Source of the DNA: Plasmodium relictum
Taxonomy: Eukaryota; Apicomplexa; Aconoidasida; Haemosporida; Plasmodiidae
Reading direction: 5' to 3'
Assembly (NCBI RefSeq): GCF_900005765.1
Contig: NC_041691.1
Span: forward strand, 620,001-684,000
DNA: 64,000 nt
A program made the position numbers and the translations under genes. Below, piece after piece: positions 21,897-32,994 of the stretch. Under the pieces are notes generated by a model. It made no database searches, was not told the DNA's origin, and saw nothing but the letters and a program-made list of their open reading frames with translations. The stretch's first letter is position 1. Each line of letters starts with the position of its first letter.

Positions 21897-24800
21897 ATGG
21901 GCAAACAAAATGCTAATAAAGGTTTGTATGATAGTAGATATGAAAAAGATGCATGTGGGGTAGGTGTTGTAGCAGATATTAATGGAAAGTGTTCTAGAAG
22001 TATAATTCAAAAAGCATTGCAAATATTATTAAGATTAAGTCACAGAGGAGGTGTGCAATCAAATGATGGAGATGGTGCAGGCATTTTAGTTGGCATACCT
22101 CATGATTATTTTCAAATGTTAAGTGACACTTGTCAATTACCTTTTTTGTTACCAGAAAAGGGGGACTATGCTGTTGCACAAATTTTTTTACCACAAAATG
22201 AAGAAAGAAGACTTTATTTATACCATGAAATAGAAAAAGAAGTATACAACCATGGGCTAGTTGTTTTAGGATGGAGATCACCAATTCCTGTGCGTAGAGA
22301 TGTCATCAGTGCCAATGTAAAAAAAAGTGAACCTTTTATTGCTCAAATGTTTGTATGTAAAAGATCTGTTTTTAAGAATTATGACGATTTTAATATTTAT
22401 CCATTTTCGGATATTAATTTTACAGATGATACAAATTTGAACTTAAATGATCTTCCAGATGACATTGAATTGCTTACTTTTTTTATAAGAAAAAAATTAG
22501 TCAGACATAACGATATGTACTTTTGTAGTTTTTCTTCACGTACAATTGTTTATAAAGGACTGTTAACACCATCGCAAATATATTTATATTTTGAAGATTT
22601 ACTAAGTGAGCAATTTACTTCTTATTTGGCCATGGTTCATGTAAGATTTTCGACAAATACCTCTCCTACATGGTATGCAGCTCATCCATTCAGGAGAATA
22701 TGTCACAATGGTGAAATAAATACTATAAGTGTTAATTCTATATTATTTCAAGCACGAATGCAATCAGCCAAAGCTCCTGATTTTTTTAAATCGGTTACAA
22801 TAAAAGATTTAAGACCAATAAATGAAGAGAACTATATTATTTATGATAATGATGATGAAATATTACAAAAAAAAGATACTTTTGAAGATATTATGTTAAC
22901 ACAAAATAGACTAAAAAAAAAATCAAGAAGAAATTTACTCTTAAAATTAAAGAGAGATTATACCTATAACAGTTCAGCATTACACTATAAAATAAAAAGA
23001 GAATACATGAACTCTGACATAAATAGTAACTCGGAATTTTTAAGTAATGTAAACGAATGTTCAAAAAGTTCTTCAGATGAAGAAATGGACATTAATGAAG
23101 AATATATAATGAATAATTTAAAGGAAAAAAACAATAATAAAGATTTTGGAAAATCTATGAAGACTCAGTTAAAACATGGAGAAACTAAAAAAACTAAAGG
23201 TGCAATTAGCTTTGCTTCTGATTCTTCCATTTTAGATAATGCTATAGAGTTTTTGGCTATGACGGGAAGAGGAATAGAACATGCTGTTATGATGTTAATG
23301 CCACGAGCATATCAAAAAGATCCTAATATAAGTCCTTTGGAAAAAGCATTTTATGAATATCATACATGTATAATGGAACCATGGGATGGACCTGCTTTAG
23401 TTATTTTTACTGATGGATACAAATTAGGTGCATCTTTAGATAGAAATGGTTTAAGACCAGCTAGATATAGTATTACCAATGACGGATTGTTTATATTATC
23501 TAGCGAAACTGGTGTTGTAGATTTATCATATGATAAAATTACTCATAAAGGTTCTGTATATCCAGGAAAAGTAGTTCTTATAGATTTTAAAGAAAAAAAA
23601 TTTTTAAGGCATGAAGAGGTTTTAAGTAATTTTTTAAAATTAAAGCCTTATAAAAAGTGGTTAGATCATTATTCTATAAATTTAGATAATATTATAAAAC
23701 CTGGTTCTAATATGGAAAATATTCGTATGAATGCTTATAAGTATGGTGCAAAGTTAAATAAGGAAAATTTTGATGATGACAGCAAAAAGGATCTAGATTA
23801 TTATGATGAATCTTTAATCAAAAAATTAAAAGCTTTTGGCTACACATATGATGCCTTTAATATTATTATTTCTCCTATGGTAAAGCATGCTGCAGATGGT
23901 TTAGGATCTATGGGTAATGATACAGCTTTCCCTGTGCTAAGTTATTTACATAGAAATTTATTGTACTATTTTCAACAAACATTCGCTCAAGTTACTAATC
24001 CAGCTATAGATCCAATAAGAGAAGAAAATATTATGTCCCTAATGAGTAATTTAGGAAAAGAAGGGGATATATTGCACTGTACATATGAAAATTGTCAGCG
24101 TATATTTATAAACGGACCCATATTAAATGAAGCACTCTATAATATGTTATTTCAATTGCCTGACTTTCCATATATTATAATTGATATGACCATAGATTTG
24201 GATAAAATAGAAGCCATGATGTCAGGTGAATATTGTGATGATACTAAGAATGACACAAAAAGTACTCCATTAAAAAAAAATAATGCAGATTCTTTTAAGT
24301 TAGAAGAAGAAAAAATGAAGAATGTGAAGGAAGAGATGAATAAAAAAAAAATATCATCAAAATATTTAATTAAATTTATTGATAACATTAATACAAAAGT
24401 TGAAAATGCTGTTCGAAGAGGATTTCAATTAGTTATTTTATCACATAGCAACGTAAGTGAAACAAAAGTTCCTATATTTTCTATATTAATTGTGGGAGCA
24501 TTACATAAATATTTATTAAGTAAAAATTTAAGAACGAAATGTTCTCTTATTGTTAAAGCTGGAGATTGTTTTGAGATACATCATCTAGCTGTACTTTTAT
24601 CCTTTGGTGCTGATTGTATCTATCCTTTTATACTATATGAAAGTCTTCAATTTATAAAATATGGAGATAATGAAGCAAGATTAAGTAATAGTCAAATGAT
24701 AAGTAATTACAGGCATGCAGCGAATTATGGTATATTGAAAATTATGTCGAAAAATGGAATATCTACATTGCCAAGTTATAAGGGTTGTGGTTTAATGCAA

Positions 24801-27800
24801 CCCTTAGGCATATCAGATGAAATATTAAAAAAGTGCTTTATAAATGTATGCGATTCTATTATTGGTGGAGTGACATTTGAATTTGTTGAAAAAGAAATAT
24901 TAAGTATATTTTATAATGCATATCCAAAAAGAATATTATCATTAAATGTTAAAGATGCAATTGAAGAGTTAGATGACTATGGTGAATATCATTTTAGGAG
25001 TATAGGAAAGACGCAGATGCATATGAATCATCCGGAGACAATTAGTTTATTACAAAAAGCAACTAGAACAGCGAATATAGATACTTATAAAAAATATTCA
25101 GAGTTGCAGAATGAATTAATAAATCATTGTGAAATCAGGGGACAATTAGAAATAAATTACAAAAAATGTCCATCTTATAACAAAAAAAAAAAAAGAAATG
25201 AACCTATAAATATTAATTTAGTTGAGCCCATTAATAAAATTTTATTGAGATTTTGTACTGCAGCTATGTCTTTTGGATCTTTATCTGAAGAGGCACATAC
25301 AACAATTGCCACTGCCATGAATAGTATAGGATTAAAATCAAACACTGGTGAAGGTGGAGAACCAGAAGATAGAATTAAAACAGCACCAAATGAACCAAAT
25401 ACTAGTTCTGCTGTGAAACAAATAGCATCTGCTCGATTTGGTGTAACTGCATATAGCTTAGTAAATGCACAAGAGTTACAAATTAAAGTAGCTCAAGGAG
25501 CAAAACCAGGAGAAGGAGGAGAATTACCAGGATATAAAGTAAGTGCCAGAATAGCTTCAGTTCGTAGAAGTACACCTGGTATTGGTCTAATTTCCCCTCC
25601 ACCTCATCACGATATGTATTCTATTGAAGATGTTGGGCAATTAGTATATGATCTAAAAAATATAAATAAAGAAGCAAAAATATCAGTTAAATTAGTTTCT
25701 AAATTAGGTATTGGTGTTATTACTTCTGGTGTTGTTAAAGGAAATTGTGAACAAATTTTAATAAGTGGCATGTCTGGAGGTACAGGTGCTTCTAAATGGA
25801 CCTCCATTAAACATACTGGCTTGCCTTGGGAAATTGGTTTAGCAGAGGCACATCAAACTTTATGCAAATCTAAATTAAGAAAAAGAGTTATATTACAGAT
25901 AGATGGCCAATTAAAAACAGGTAGAGATGTAATATTAGGCGCTTTATTAGGAGCAGAATCTTTTAGTTTTGCTACTCAACCATTAATTTCATTAGGCTGT
26001 ATTATGATGAGGAAATGTCATTTAAATATATGCCCTGTAGGTATATGCACACAAGATCCTGAACTAAGAAAAAAATTTGCAGGAAAACCAGAATATATCA
26101 TTAATTTTTTCTTTATGTTAGCAGAAGAAATAAGAGAATACTTAGCTCGCATGGGCTTTCGTAAGTTTTCTCAAATTATAGGTAGATCCGATTTATTGAA
26201 AAAAAAAGATCATTTAAAATATGATGAAAAAAGAAAATTGTTAGACTTTTCTAAATTGTTATTTCCAGGATGGAAATATTATGCTGAAGATGAAATTAAA
26301 GATGATAGTAATAAAAGATATAATAAAAATGTAAATGATAAAAAAAGAAACAATACTAATTCATTGTATTTAAGTTCTAAATATAAAGGATCCAATTCAA
26401 GTCTAAATGCTTTGAGTAAAATGGGAAGAAAACAAGTGTTAATAAATGAGAATTATAACACTATTAAAAAATATGATATATCAAAAGGGGATGGTGGAGA
26501 ATATAAAAAAAAAAATACAAATAAAGAAGATACATTCTCTTTGAATGAAGAATATGATGAAGGTGATGCAGAAGATGAAAAAGAAGAAAATGAGGACGAT
26601 GATGATGAAGATGAAGAAGACGAAGACGAAGACGAAGACGAAGATGAAGATGATGAAGATGAAGATGAAGATGAAGAAGATGAAGAAAATGATGAAGATG
26701 AAGATGAAGAGGAAGAGGAAGAGGATGATGAAGAAGAAGATGAAGAAGATGATGATGAAGACGAAGAAAAGAAAGACAGAAGTGATATAGAAAAATGGAA
26801 AGAAGAGAAAGATAAGAAGGAAAAAAAAAAAAAAAAAAATAAACATATTTATGAAGAAAATGATTTTAATAATGAAAACACAAAACTTGGAAAAATAAAA
26901 TATTATATGTCTGCTAATAATAAGATAAAAAATAAGAATGTATCAAATAAGCTATTGAAAAGAAAAATGAATGAAAAAAAAACTCATGGAAAAAAAAAAA
27001 AAGCAAAACCAATGCCTATATTTTGTTGTGAGACACAAAATCATAAATTATCAGATATTATTGATAAAGAATTAATAAGAAGATCTAAAATAGCTCTTTT
27101 GAATTGTACTCCTGTAAACATAAAAATGCCCGTAAAAAATACCGATAGAGCAGTTGGGGCTATGTTAAGTTATCACATAATTCAAAGATATGGTGAAGAA
27201 GGATTACCTATAGATACTATAAATGTTAAATTTAGAGGGACAGGTGGTTTATCTTTCGGTGTTTTTTTAACAAGTGGCGTTAATTTTGAATTAGAAGGAG
27301 ATGCTAATGATTTTGTAGGAAAAGGATTATCTGGAGGTATCATCTCTGTTCATTTTCCAAAAAATGCTTTATTTATTAATGAATGTCAAAAAAATATGAT
27401 TGTAGGTAATTCTGTTTTATATGGAGCTACAAAAGGAAGAGCTTTTTTTGCTGGAAGAGCAGGAGAAAGATTTGCTGTTAGAAATTCAGGAGCTATTGCA
27501 GTTGTCGAAGGAGTTGGAAGTCATGGTTGTGAGTATATGACTAAAGGTATTGTAGTAGTTCTAGGGGAAATTGGATGCAATTTTGCTGCTGGTATGAGTG
27601 GAGGAATTGCGTATGTATTAGATATTAATGAAAAAAATGTTAACCATCAAATGGTTGATTTAAAAGTTTGCAAAAGTATGGACGAAAAAATGACACTAGA
27701 AAAATTATTGCATGAACATTATGAAAGAACTAATTCATATACTGCTAAAATGTTGTTACAAAACTTCGACGACAATTTAAAAAGATTTACTAAAATTATC

Positions 27801-30590
27801 CCCAGAGATATTAAGAGGGTTTTAACAGAAGCTTGTATTGAATTTGTAAAAACGGGAAATGAAGAAGCAGCTGCTATTTTAGATGATTGGGCTTCATTAT
27901 TGAAAAGCGTCGATCAGCCGGAAAATATGTATAAAAAAGCTATGCAATTTTTTACAACTATTTCAGATGATATATCAGGTCTACCTAAAACATTAGCATT
28001 AAGAAATGTTGATGGTTTAATAATTAATGATATCCTGCAGGATCATCATAGTAGAAGATTATTGACATTAAAAAATTCTACAAAAGATTTAGATAAATGT
28101 ATTGAACATAATTCAAAAAAAAAAAAAAATTTTGATTTTGAAAAACTTATGCATAACTTAGAATTATGTAGGAGAAATAATAGAAAGTGGAGAAGATATG
28201 CTGAAATTCCATATAAATGTAATGCTTTTGCAGATTTTAAAAATTCTTTTCCAAATTCATTAGATGAAAAATCTAAAGAGATGATAAAAAAATATTTTTT
28301 TAATGAAAAATATTTGTTAGATTTGCATCTGAAATCATTGAATACCAACAAATTTATTGAAACTTTAATAAATAGAGAAGAAGATGAATACATTAATATG
28401 AGCCAAAAACAGATGAGTCCAAATATATATTCCCTACAAAAATATATAAGTGGAAATGATAAACTTGATTCATTAAAAACAAAATATCTTTCTGAAGATC
28501 CATATAACATGAATGACAAAAATGTTAAAAATGAGCAAATTTCAAAAATTGTAAGCTATAATGATAAAAATATAGAAGTTTCGACATATACTACAAAAGT
28601 ACAAAACAATAACATAAGTGACTTTAAAAAAGACAATACTCCTTTATCAGAATTTCACAATTCTGATGATATTAGAACTACTTATAGGAAAAATAGTATT
28701 AATTTTTCAGAAAAAAAATTAAAAAAAAATAATAATGAAAATGAGGTATGCGATGTAGTACATATTAAATCATATTATGAAAGTTTTTCAAATAATAATC
28801 CCTCAAAACCATTTTTAGTTGCAAATCCCAATAAAGTTACAGGATTTAAAGATTATGAAAGGTTATCTCATCCTCTTAAAGATATTAGTAGTAGAGTACT
28901 AGATTATTCTGAAATAATTGTACCTATAAATGTAAAAAGTAAATTACATAATCAATTACTAAAAACACAAGCATCAAGATGTGCCGACTGTGGTACACCA
29001 ACTTGCCATTATCCAAATTCCAGTGGAGGTGGATGCCCATTGGGAAATAGAATATTTGATTGGAATAATTTAATATATGAAAATGAATGGAAAAAAGCTT
29101 TAGAACGTTTATTAGATACTAATAATTTTCCAGAAATTACGGGTAGAGTTTGTCCAGCTCCCTGTGAAGACGCATGTGTTTTGAGCATAAATGAAAAGCC
29201 TGTGTCAATAAAATTTATTGAATTATCCATTATAGAATGTGGGTTTTTAAAAAAGTGGATACAACCAATTATACCACACACAAGAACTGGTAAAAAAGTG
29301 GCAATCGTAGGGTCAGGACCAGCAGGATTGGCAGCAGCTCAACAACTGAACAAAGCTGGGCACCAAGTTACTATTTTTGAAAAAGATGAATATTTTGGTG
29401 GATTATTAACAAATGGAATACCTAATGTACGTTTAGATAAGAAAATTGTAGAAAGAAGACTAGTACTTATGAAAAGAGAAGGAGTAATTATGAAAAATAA
29501 TATTAATGTTGGTGTAGATATAACTTTATCTGATTTAATAAAAGATTATGATGCAGTCTTATTAGCTACAGGTTATAAAATTCCTAGAAAATTAGATATA
29601 CCAGGAGCAAATTTAAATAACATATTTTACGCAATGGATTTCTTAACGTCTTGCCAAAATTCTTTAACAAAATCAGATTTAATGGATGATAATTACATAG
29701 ATGTTTCTGAAAAACATGTAATTATTATAGGAGGAGGAAAAACAGCTGTTGACTGCATTAGTTTAGCTATTCGTATGGGCGCTGCAAGTGTTTTACAATT
29801 TACCAGACAAGAAATAGCACCAACAAATACTACAGAATACTGGTGGCCAGGAACAAAAAATATTTTCAAAGTAGAGTACTCACATGAAGAAGCTATCATT
29901 ATTCAAGGAAGAGATCCAAGAGAATTTTGTGTAAGAAGCTTAGAATTTATTCCATCTAGTAAAGACCCTAAAAGAGTATCTGGAATTAAAGCTATAAAAG
30001 TGAAATTGAAAAAAAATACTAGAAATGAAACGAATAAACAAATTAATAATAATACGGTGAAAAATGAAACAAAAAAACAACAATCTAAAACTAATAAAAT
30101 AAAAACCAATAAAAACTCAACAAACAATACTCAAGAAACTACAACTGCAAGTTCTCATTCGTCATCTTCAATAACTGAGAATGATATAATTCAGAACTAT
30201 CAGCAAATAAAAACACATAAAGAATATTTTGATATACCATTTACAGAAAGAATTTATAAAGCAGATGTTGTAATTTTAGCATTAGGTTTTACTAAAACAG
30301 ATGACTCGATTTGGGAAAATGACAATATTAAAATTGAACTTGATAATTTTAATTGCATAAAAACAAACAACAGAAACTATCAAACTAATCATAAAAAAAT
30401 TTTTGCATGCGGGGATTGTAGAATAGGATCTAGTACTGTTGTACAGGCCATTGCAGAAGGAAGAGACGTAGCCTCAAAGATTGATGAATATTTAACTAAT
30501 TTTGTATCTATTCTTCCCCCATGTAATACTTATTATTATTATCCTCGAAACTATAAGAATGTACCATTTAGGTATTCTTATTGGGGATAA
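21897..30590 (+). CDS. Glutamate synthase, single-chain NAD(P)H type (GOGAT)
   Basis: A 2,897-residue fused alpha-beta glutamate synthase, transferring the glutamine amide to 2-oxoglutarate. The class II glutaminase domain has nucleophile Cys20 (KDACGVG); in the family the preceding residues are removed so that this Cys is N-terminal. The central and FMN domains follow (FCTAAMSFGSLSEE about 1120; SNTGEGGEPEDR). The 3Fe-4S cysteines are 1368, 1374 and 1379 (GCIMMRKCHLNIC). The glutamate-synthase beta-helix domain starts about 1770 (FRGTGGLSFGVFL). The beta subunit carries CADCGTPTC (Cys2362 on) and VCPAPCEDAC for 4Fe-4S clusters, an FAD loop GSGPAGLAAA (about 2471) and a dinucleotide loop GGGKTAVDC (about 2611). 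Insertions unlike the family lie at ~312-435, an Asp/Glu run at 1556-1626, ~2062-2300 and ~2702-2775. It is the largest complete gene here and has no visible intron. Confidence 0.97.
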   Translation: MGKQNANKGLYDSRYEKDACGVGVVADINGKCSRSIIQKALQILLRLSHRGGVQSNDGDGAGILVGIPHDYFQMLSDTCQLPFLLPEKGDYAVAQIFLPQNEERRLYLYHEIEKEVYNHGLVVLGWRSPIPVRRDVISANVKKSEPFIAQMFVCKRSVFKNYDDFNIYPFSDINFTDDTNLNLNDLPDDIELLTFFIRKKLVRHNDMYFCSFSSRTIVYKGLLTPSQIYLYFEDLLSEQFTSYLAMVHVRFSTNTSPTWYAAHPFRRICHNGEINTISVNSILFQARMQSAKAPDFFKSVTIKDLRPINEENYIIYDNDDEILQKKDTFEDIMLTQNRLKKKSRRNLLLKLKRDYTYNSSALHYKIKREYMNSDINSNSEFLSNVNECSKSSSDEEMDINEEYIMNNLKEKNNNKDFGKSMKTQLKHGETKKTKGAISFASDSSILDNAIEFLAMTGRGIEHAVMMLMPRAYQKDPNISPLEKAFYEYHTCIMEPWDGPALVIFTDGYKLGASLDRNGLRPARYSITNDGLFILSSETGVVDLSYDKITHKGSVYPGKVVLIDFKEKKFLRHEEVLSNFLKLKPYKKWLDHYSINLDNIIKPGSNMENIRMNAYKYGAKLNKENFDDDSKKDLDYYDESLIKKLKAFGYTYDAFNIIISPMVKHAADGLGSMGNDTAFPVLSYLHRNLLYYFQQTFAQVTNPAIDPIREENIMSLMSNLGKEGDILHCTYENCQRIFINGPILNEALYNMLFQLPDFPYIIIDMTIDLDKIEAMMSGEYCDDTKNDTKSTPLKKNNADSFKLEEEKMKNVKEEMNKKKISSKYLIKFIDNINTKVENAVRRGFQLVILSHSNVSETKVPIFSILIVGALHKYLLSKNLRTKCSLIVKAGDCFEIHHLAVLLSFGADCIYPFILYESLQFIKYGDNEARLSNSQMISNYRHAANYGILKIMSKNGISTLPSYKGCGLMQPLGISDEILKKCFINVCDSIIGGVTFEFVEKEILSIFYNAYPKRILSLNVKDAIEELDDYGEYHFRSIGKTQMHMNHPETISLLQKATRTANIDTYKKYSELQNELINHCEIRGQLEINYKKCPSYNKKKKRNEPININLVEPINKILLRFCTAAMSFGSLSEEAHTTIATAMNSIGLKSNTGEGGEPEDRIKTAPNEPNTSSAVKQIASARFGVTAYSLVNAQELQIKVAQGAKPGEGGELPGYKVSARIASVRRSTPGIGLISPPPHHDMYSIEDVGQLVYDLKNINKEAKISVKLVSKLGIGVITSGVVKGNCEQILISGMSGGTGASKWTSIKHTGLPWEIGLAEAHQTLCKSKLRKRVILQIDGQLKTGRDVILGALLGAESFSFATQPLISLGCIMMRKCHLNICPVGICTQDPELRKKFAGKPEYIINFFFMLAEEIREYLARMGFRKFSQIIGRSDLLKKKDHLKYDEKRKLLDFSKLLFPGWKYYAEDEIKDDSNKRYNKNVNDKKRNNTNSLYLSSKYKGSNSSLNALSKMGRKQVLINENYNTIKKYDISKGDGGEYKKKNTNKEDTFSLNEEYDEGDAEDEKEENEDDDDEDEEDEDEDEDEDEDDEDEDEDEEDEENDEDEDEEEEEEDDEEEDEEDDDEDEEKKDRSDIEKWKEEKDKKEKKKKKNKHIYEENDFNNENTKLGKIKYYMSANNKIKNKNVSNKLLKRKMNEKKTHGKKKKAKPMPIFCCETQNHKLSDIIDKELIRRSKIALLNCTPVNIKMPVKNTDRAVGAMLSYHIIQRYGEEGLPIDTINVKFRGTGGLSFGVFLTSGVNFELEGDANDFVGKGLSGGIISVHFPKNALFINECQKNMIVGNSVLYGATKGRAFFAGRAGERFAVRNSGAIAVVEGVGSHGCEYMTKGIVVVLGEIGCNFAAGMSGGIAYVLDINEKNVNHQMVDLKVCKSMDEKMTLEKLLHEHYERTNSYTAKMLLQNFDDNLKRFTKIIPRDIKRVLTEACIEFVKTGNEEAAAILDDWASLLKSVDQPENMYKKAMQFFTTISDDISGLPKTLALRNVDGLIINDILQDHHSRRLLTLKNSTKDLDKCIEHNSKKKKNFDFEKLMHNLELCRRNNRKWRRYAEIPYKCNAFADFKNSFPNSLDEKSKEMIKKYFFNEKYLLDLHLKSLNTNKFIETLINREEDEYINMSQKQMSPNIYSLQKYISGNDKLDSLKTKYLSEDPYNMNDKNVKNEQISKIVSYNDKNIEVSTYTTKVQNNNISDFKKDNTPLSEFHNSDDIRTTYRKNSINFSEKKLKKNNNENEVCDVVHIKSYYESFSNNNPSKPFLVANPNKVTGFKDYERLSHPLKDISSRVLDYSEIIVPINVKSKLHNQLLKTQASRCADCGTPTCHYPNSSGGGCPLGNRIFDWNNLIYENEWKKALERLLDTNNFPEITGRVCPAPCEDACVLSINEKPVSIKFIELSIIECGFLKKWIQPIIPHTRTGKKVAIVGSGPAGLAAAQQLNKAGHQVTIFEKDEYFGGLLTNGIPNVRLDKKIVERRLVLMKREGVIMKNNINVGVDITLSDLIKDYDAVLLATGYKIPRKLDIPGANLNNIFYAMDFLTSCQNSLTKSDLMDDNYIDVSEKHVIIIGGGKTAVDCISLAIRMGAASVLQFTRQEIAPTNTTEYWWPGTKNIFKVEYSHEEAIIIQGRDPREFCVRSLEFIPSSKDPKRVSGIKAIKVKLKKNTRNETNKQINNNTVKNETKKQQSKTNKIKTNKNSTNNTQETTTASSHSSSSITENDIIQNYQQIKTHKEYFDIPFTERIYKADVVILALGFTKTDDSIWENDNIKIELDNFNCIKTNNRNYQTNHKKIFACGDCRIGSSTVVQAIAEGRDVASKIDEYLTNFVSILPPCNTYYYYPRNYKNVPFRYSYWG
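26545..26790 (+). repeat. Acidic GAT/GAA/GAC trinucleotide repeat inside GOGAT
   Basis: About 80 codons, nearly all Asp or Glu, made of GAT, GAA, GAC and GAG triplets (residues ~1556-1626), followed by a Lys-rich run. It lies between the FMN-barrel region and the C-terminal beta-helix of glutamate synthase. The triplet structure indicates growth by replication slippage. Confidence 0.9.
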
Positions 30591-30729
30591 TGTTTAAATA
30601 TATGTATAAGGCATTTATTTATGTTTATAAAGGTTTTATGATAAAATTAAAAATACAATTTTTTTTTTAATGTTTTAGAATAATTATTAATTTAATTTGT
30701 TACAAAATATTATAATTAATTTGGTTCAC

Positions 30730-30757
30730 AAAAAAAAAAAAAAAAAAAAAAAAAAAA
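30730..30757. repeat. Poly(A) run of 28
   Basis: An uninterrupted run of A, the longest homopolymer I see in the window, lies in the 3' region of glutamate synthase. It resembles ordinary Plasmodium homopolymers rather than a retroposed tail, since no element lies next to it. Confidence 0.85.
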
Positions 30758-31040
30758 CAATAAAATTAAATATTATAGATATTTGTAACATTTCATAAAA
30801 ATATTACTATTGAATTATTAAGTTTTTATAAAAATTAATTTATAATCATAAACTATAAATACCTCATAAAGGAAAAAAAATTATAAAAAACTTTCAAAAA
30901 CAAATTTATAAATTAGATATCTTTTGAAATAATAGCAATATTAATAGAAATGTAAAAGAGATAGATTTTATATCAAATAATATATATTAAAAATTAAATA
31001 TATGTATTACTCTTTATAAAAAGATACCCTTGTAATACTA

Positions 31041-31043
<3 letters not shown>

Positions 31044-31073
<30 letters not shown>
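31044..31073. repeat. (TA)n microsatellite
   Basis: An uninterrupted TA dinucleotide run in the convergent spacer downstream of glutamate synthase. Confidence 0.85.
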
Positions 31074-31076
<3 letters not shown>

Positions 31077-31351
31077 ACATGATAACTAGTAATTAGTTAA
31101 TTTAATAATTGCCAAAAAAAACAAAAAAACGAAAAAAGCTGAATATTTTTCTTTTAAAGAAATGAATCCAATAAAATACAAACTATAAACAAATTAGCAT
31201 AATAAATATTACAGTATCATAAAAAAAAAAAAAGAAAATAAAATATTTATAATAATTTAATAAAAATTGTATATATATACATAGGGAAATTAAAACTTTT
31301 TTATCTATATTCAAATAAACAATATTATATTACCTTTGTGTAAGTTTTTCT

Positions 31352-32994
31352 TTATTTTACTAATGTTCTATTTAAATACACATTTTTATTTAATATATTT
31401 TTATCAATATTAGAATTATCTAAACCTAAACTTCCTTTTGTGCTCATAGATGATAAATTTTTATATTCTCTTTTTTTATTTTTTTCTTTTAAAACTCGAA
31501 CTTGTGAATTGATTTTGTTTTTTTTCTCATTCATTAATTCTTCTATCATATTTTTATTATTATATTCAATTAAATTTTTTTTTTCTATTAAAAAAGATCC
31601 ATTTTTTTGAGGAATAATTATATGATCAGTATTAGACTTAGAATATGCATATATATCTTTGCATTCTTCAATAATCATTTTTTCTTGTTCTTCTCTAATT
31701 TTTGTAATTTCATCATTTAATTCATTGATATAGCTGTTGTCGAATATCTTATCATCCTTTGTACTCTTCTTATCATAATATATGTTTTCATCAAATGAAT
31801 AATCATTTGTTATTACCCCATTATTATGAGAATATTTATCAGAATCATAATCATTTTTCATTTCGTTATTATTGTAAAAATGTGGTGAATTCACAAAATA
31901 TTCGTTATCATTATAATATCCTGAATTTTCATTTTCAACATATGGATAATCAATATTACTATTCTTCATTATTTCTTTTAATGCTCTTGACTGTTCAGGG
32001 GAATAGTAATCGAAATGTGGAAATTTTTCAGTTTTTCCTGATTCTTCCTGAAATAAAATAAATATATATATTTTATCATTTTTTTTTTTTACTCTTTTTC
32101 TTTATAATTACTTATTTTTATTATATATATATATATATTGTAACCCGAATTGTATTTTTTCTTTTGATATAGTTTTTCCATTCTATTTCAGTCATTCCTA
32201 ATTTTTCTGCTACATTTTTGCATAAGATATCTTCAGGGTTTAATATTTTATAATTTCCTATCCACATCTTAGGTTTTCTTCTATTTGGATAATATACATA
32301 TGTTCCTTGTACGCAATTCCCTTCAACTAAAAATATAGTCAAAATAAATCAAATGAATTAAAACATAATACCCTATATATATAATTATTGTAAAATAAAA
32401 ATGCATTATAAATAAAAAATTATACATTATATAATAAATTATGAGCAAAATGATGAAAAAAATAGAAATGATATAGTATTTATTTGATGTTAATAAAAAT
32501 TATATTTAGATATTTTCTAAAGAAAAAAAAAATTCCATATATTAATGTTGTATCATTAAATAAAAATATAAAATAATGTTTTATTAATTTTACTCATACT
32601 AATTTCTTTTTTTTTTTTTACACATAATCATATTTATTTAATGAAATATTTAAAAAAAAAAAATTAATTATAAAACAAATATTTCATGAAATTTTTTTTT
32701 TATAAATATTTACTTGTATTGTTCTTATTCAAAGCTTCAAGCATCATCTCTTTGGGGAATTCAGGATCTTCTATCATTTCAGGATCACCCTGAAAAATAG
32801 CATTAATTTTATATATATATATCTCTTATTAGATATCTACAAAAATTTAATCGAATTCCTTTAATAACTTTTATATAATACTTATTCTTTCTTTATGTAA
32901 ATACCTCATTTATAGTCCTATATTCCCCTATTTTTGTAGTTAAATCTTGTAATGTCATTGGCTTTTTTTTGTGTTCACTAGCTATATTTCCCAT
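31352..32994 (-). CDS. Probable N-myristoylated protein of unknown function, four exons
   Basis: Four exons on the minus strand: 32994-32905, 32789-32714, 32326-32145, 32047-31352, all GT-AG with matching phases, giving 347 residues. The protein starts MGNIASEHKKK: Gly2 with Ser6 is the classical N-myristoyltransferase signal, and Lys9-11 could give electrostatic membrane binding. Exon 3 encodes the only clearly folded-looking segment (residues ~56-117), with GTYVYYPNRRKPKMWIGNYK and EKLGMTEIEWKNYIKRKNT. Exon 4 has a helix SPEQSRALKEIMK, then an Asn/Tyr/Asp-rich stretch and a charged coil (about residues 200-260), ending in a basic tail. I do not recognise a named family. Attachment to the plasma membrane or inner membrane complex is inference from the lipidation signal. 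The start is supported by the motif and by no in-frame ATG being needed upstream. Confidence 0.78.

Larger units (their letters stand above)
30591..31351. other. Convergent spacer, GOGAT / myristoylated protein
   Basis: About 760 bases of A/T-rich DNA between two converging genes, probably holding both 3' UTRs. It contains an A28 run (30730-30757) and a TA microsatellite (about 31044-31073). No coding pattern is visible. Confidence 0.55.

Noticed and set aside
26481-26846. Phe/Ile-rich minus-strand and Lys/Met-rich plus-strand frames over the acidic repeat
   Set aside because: Both are shadow frames of the GAT/GAA repeat inside glutamate synthase.
30730-30757. A28 run considered as the tail of a retroposed element
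   Set aside because: No element, target-site duplication or coding remnant adjoins it; long A-runs are ordinary in this genome.
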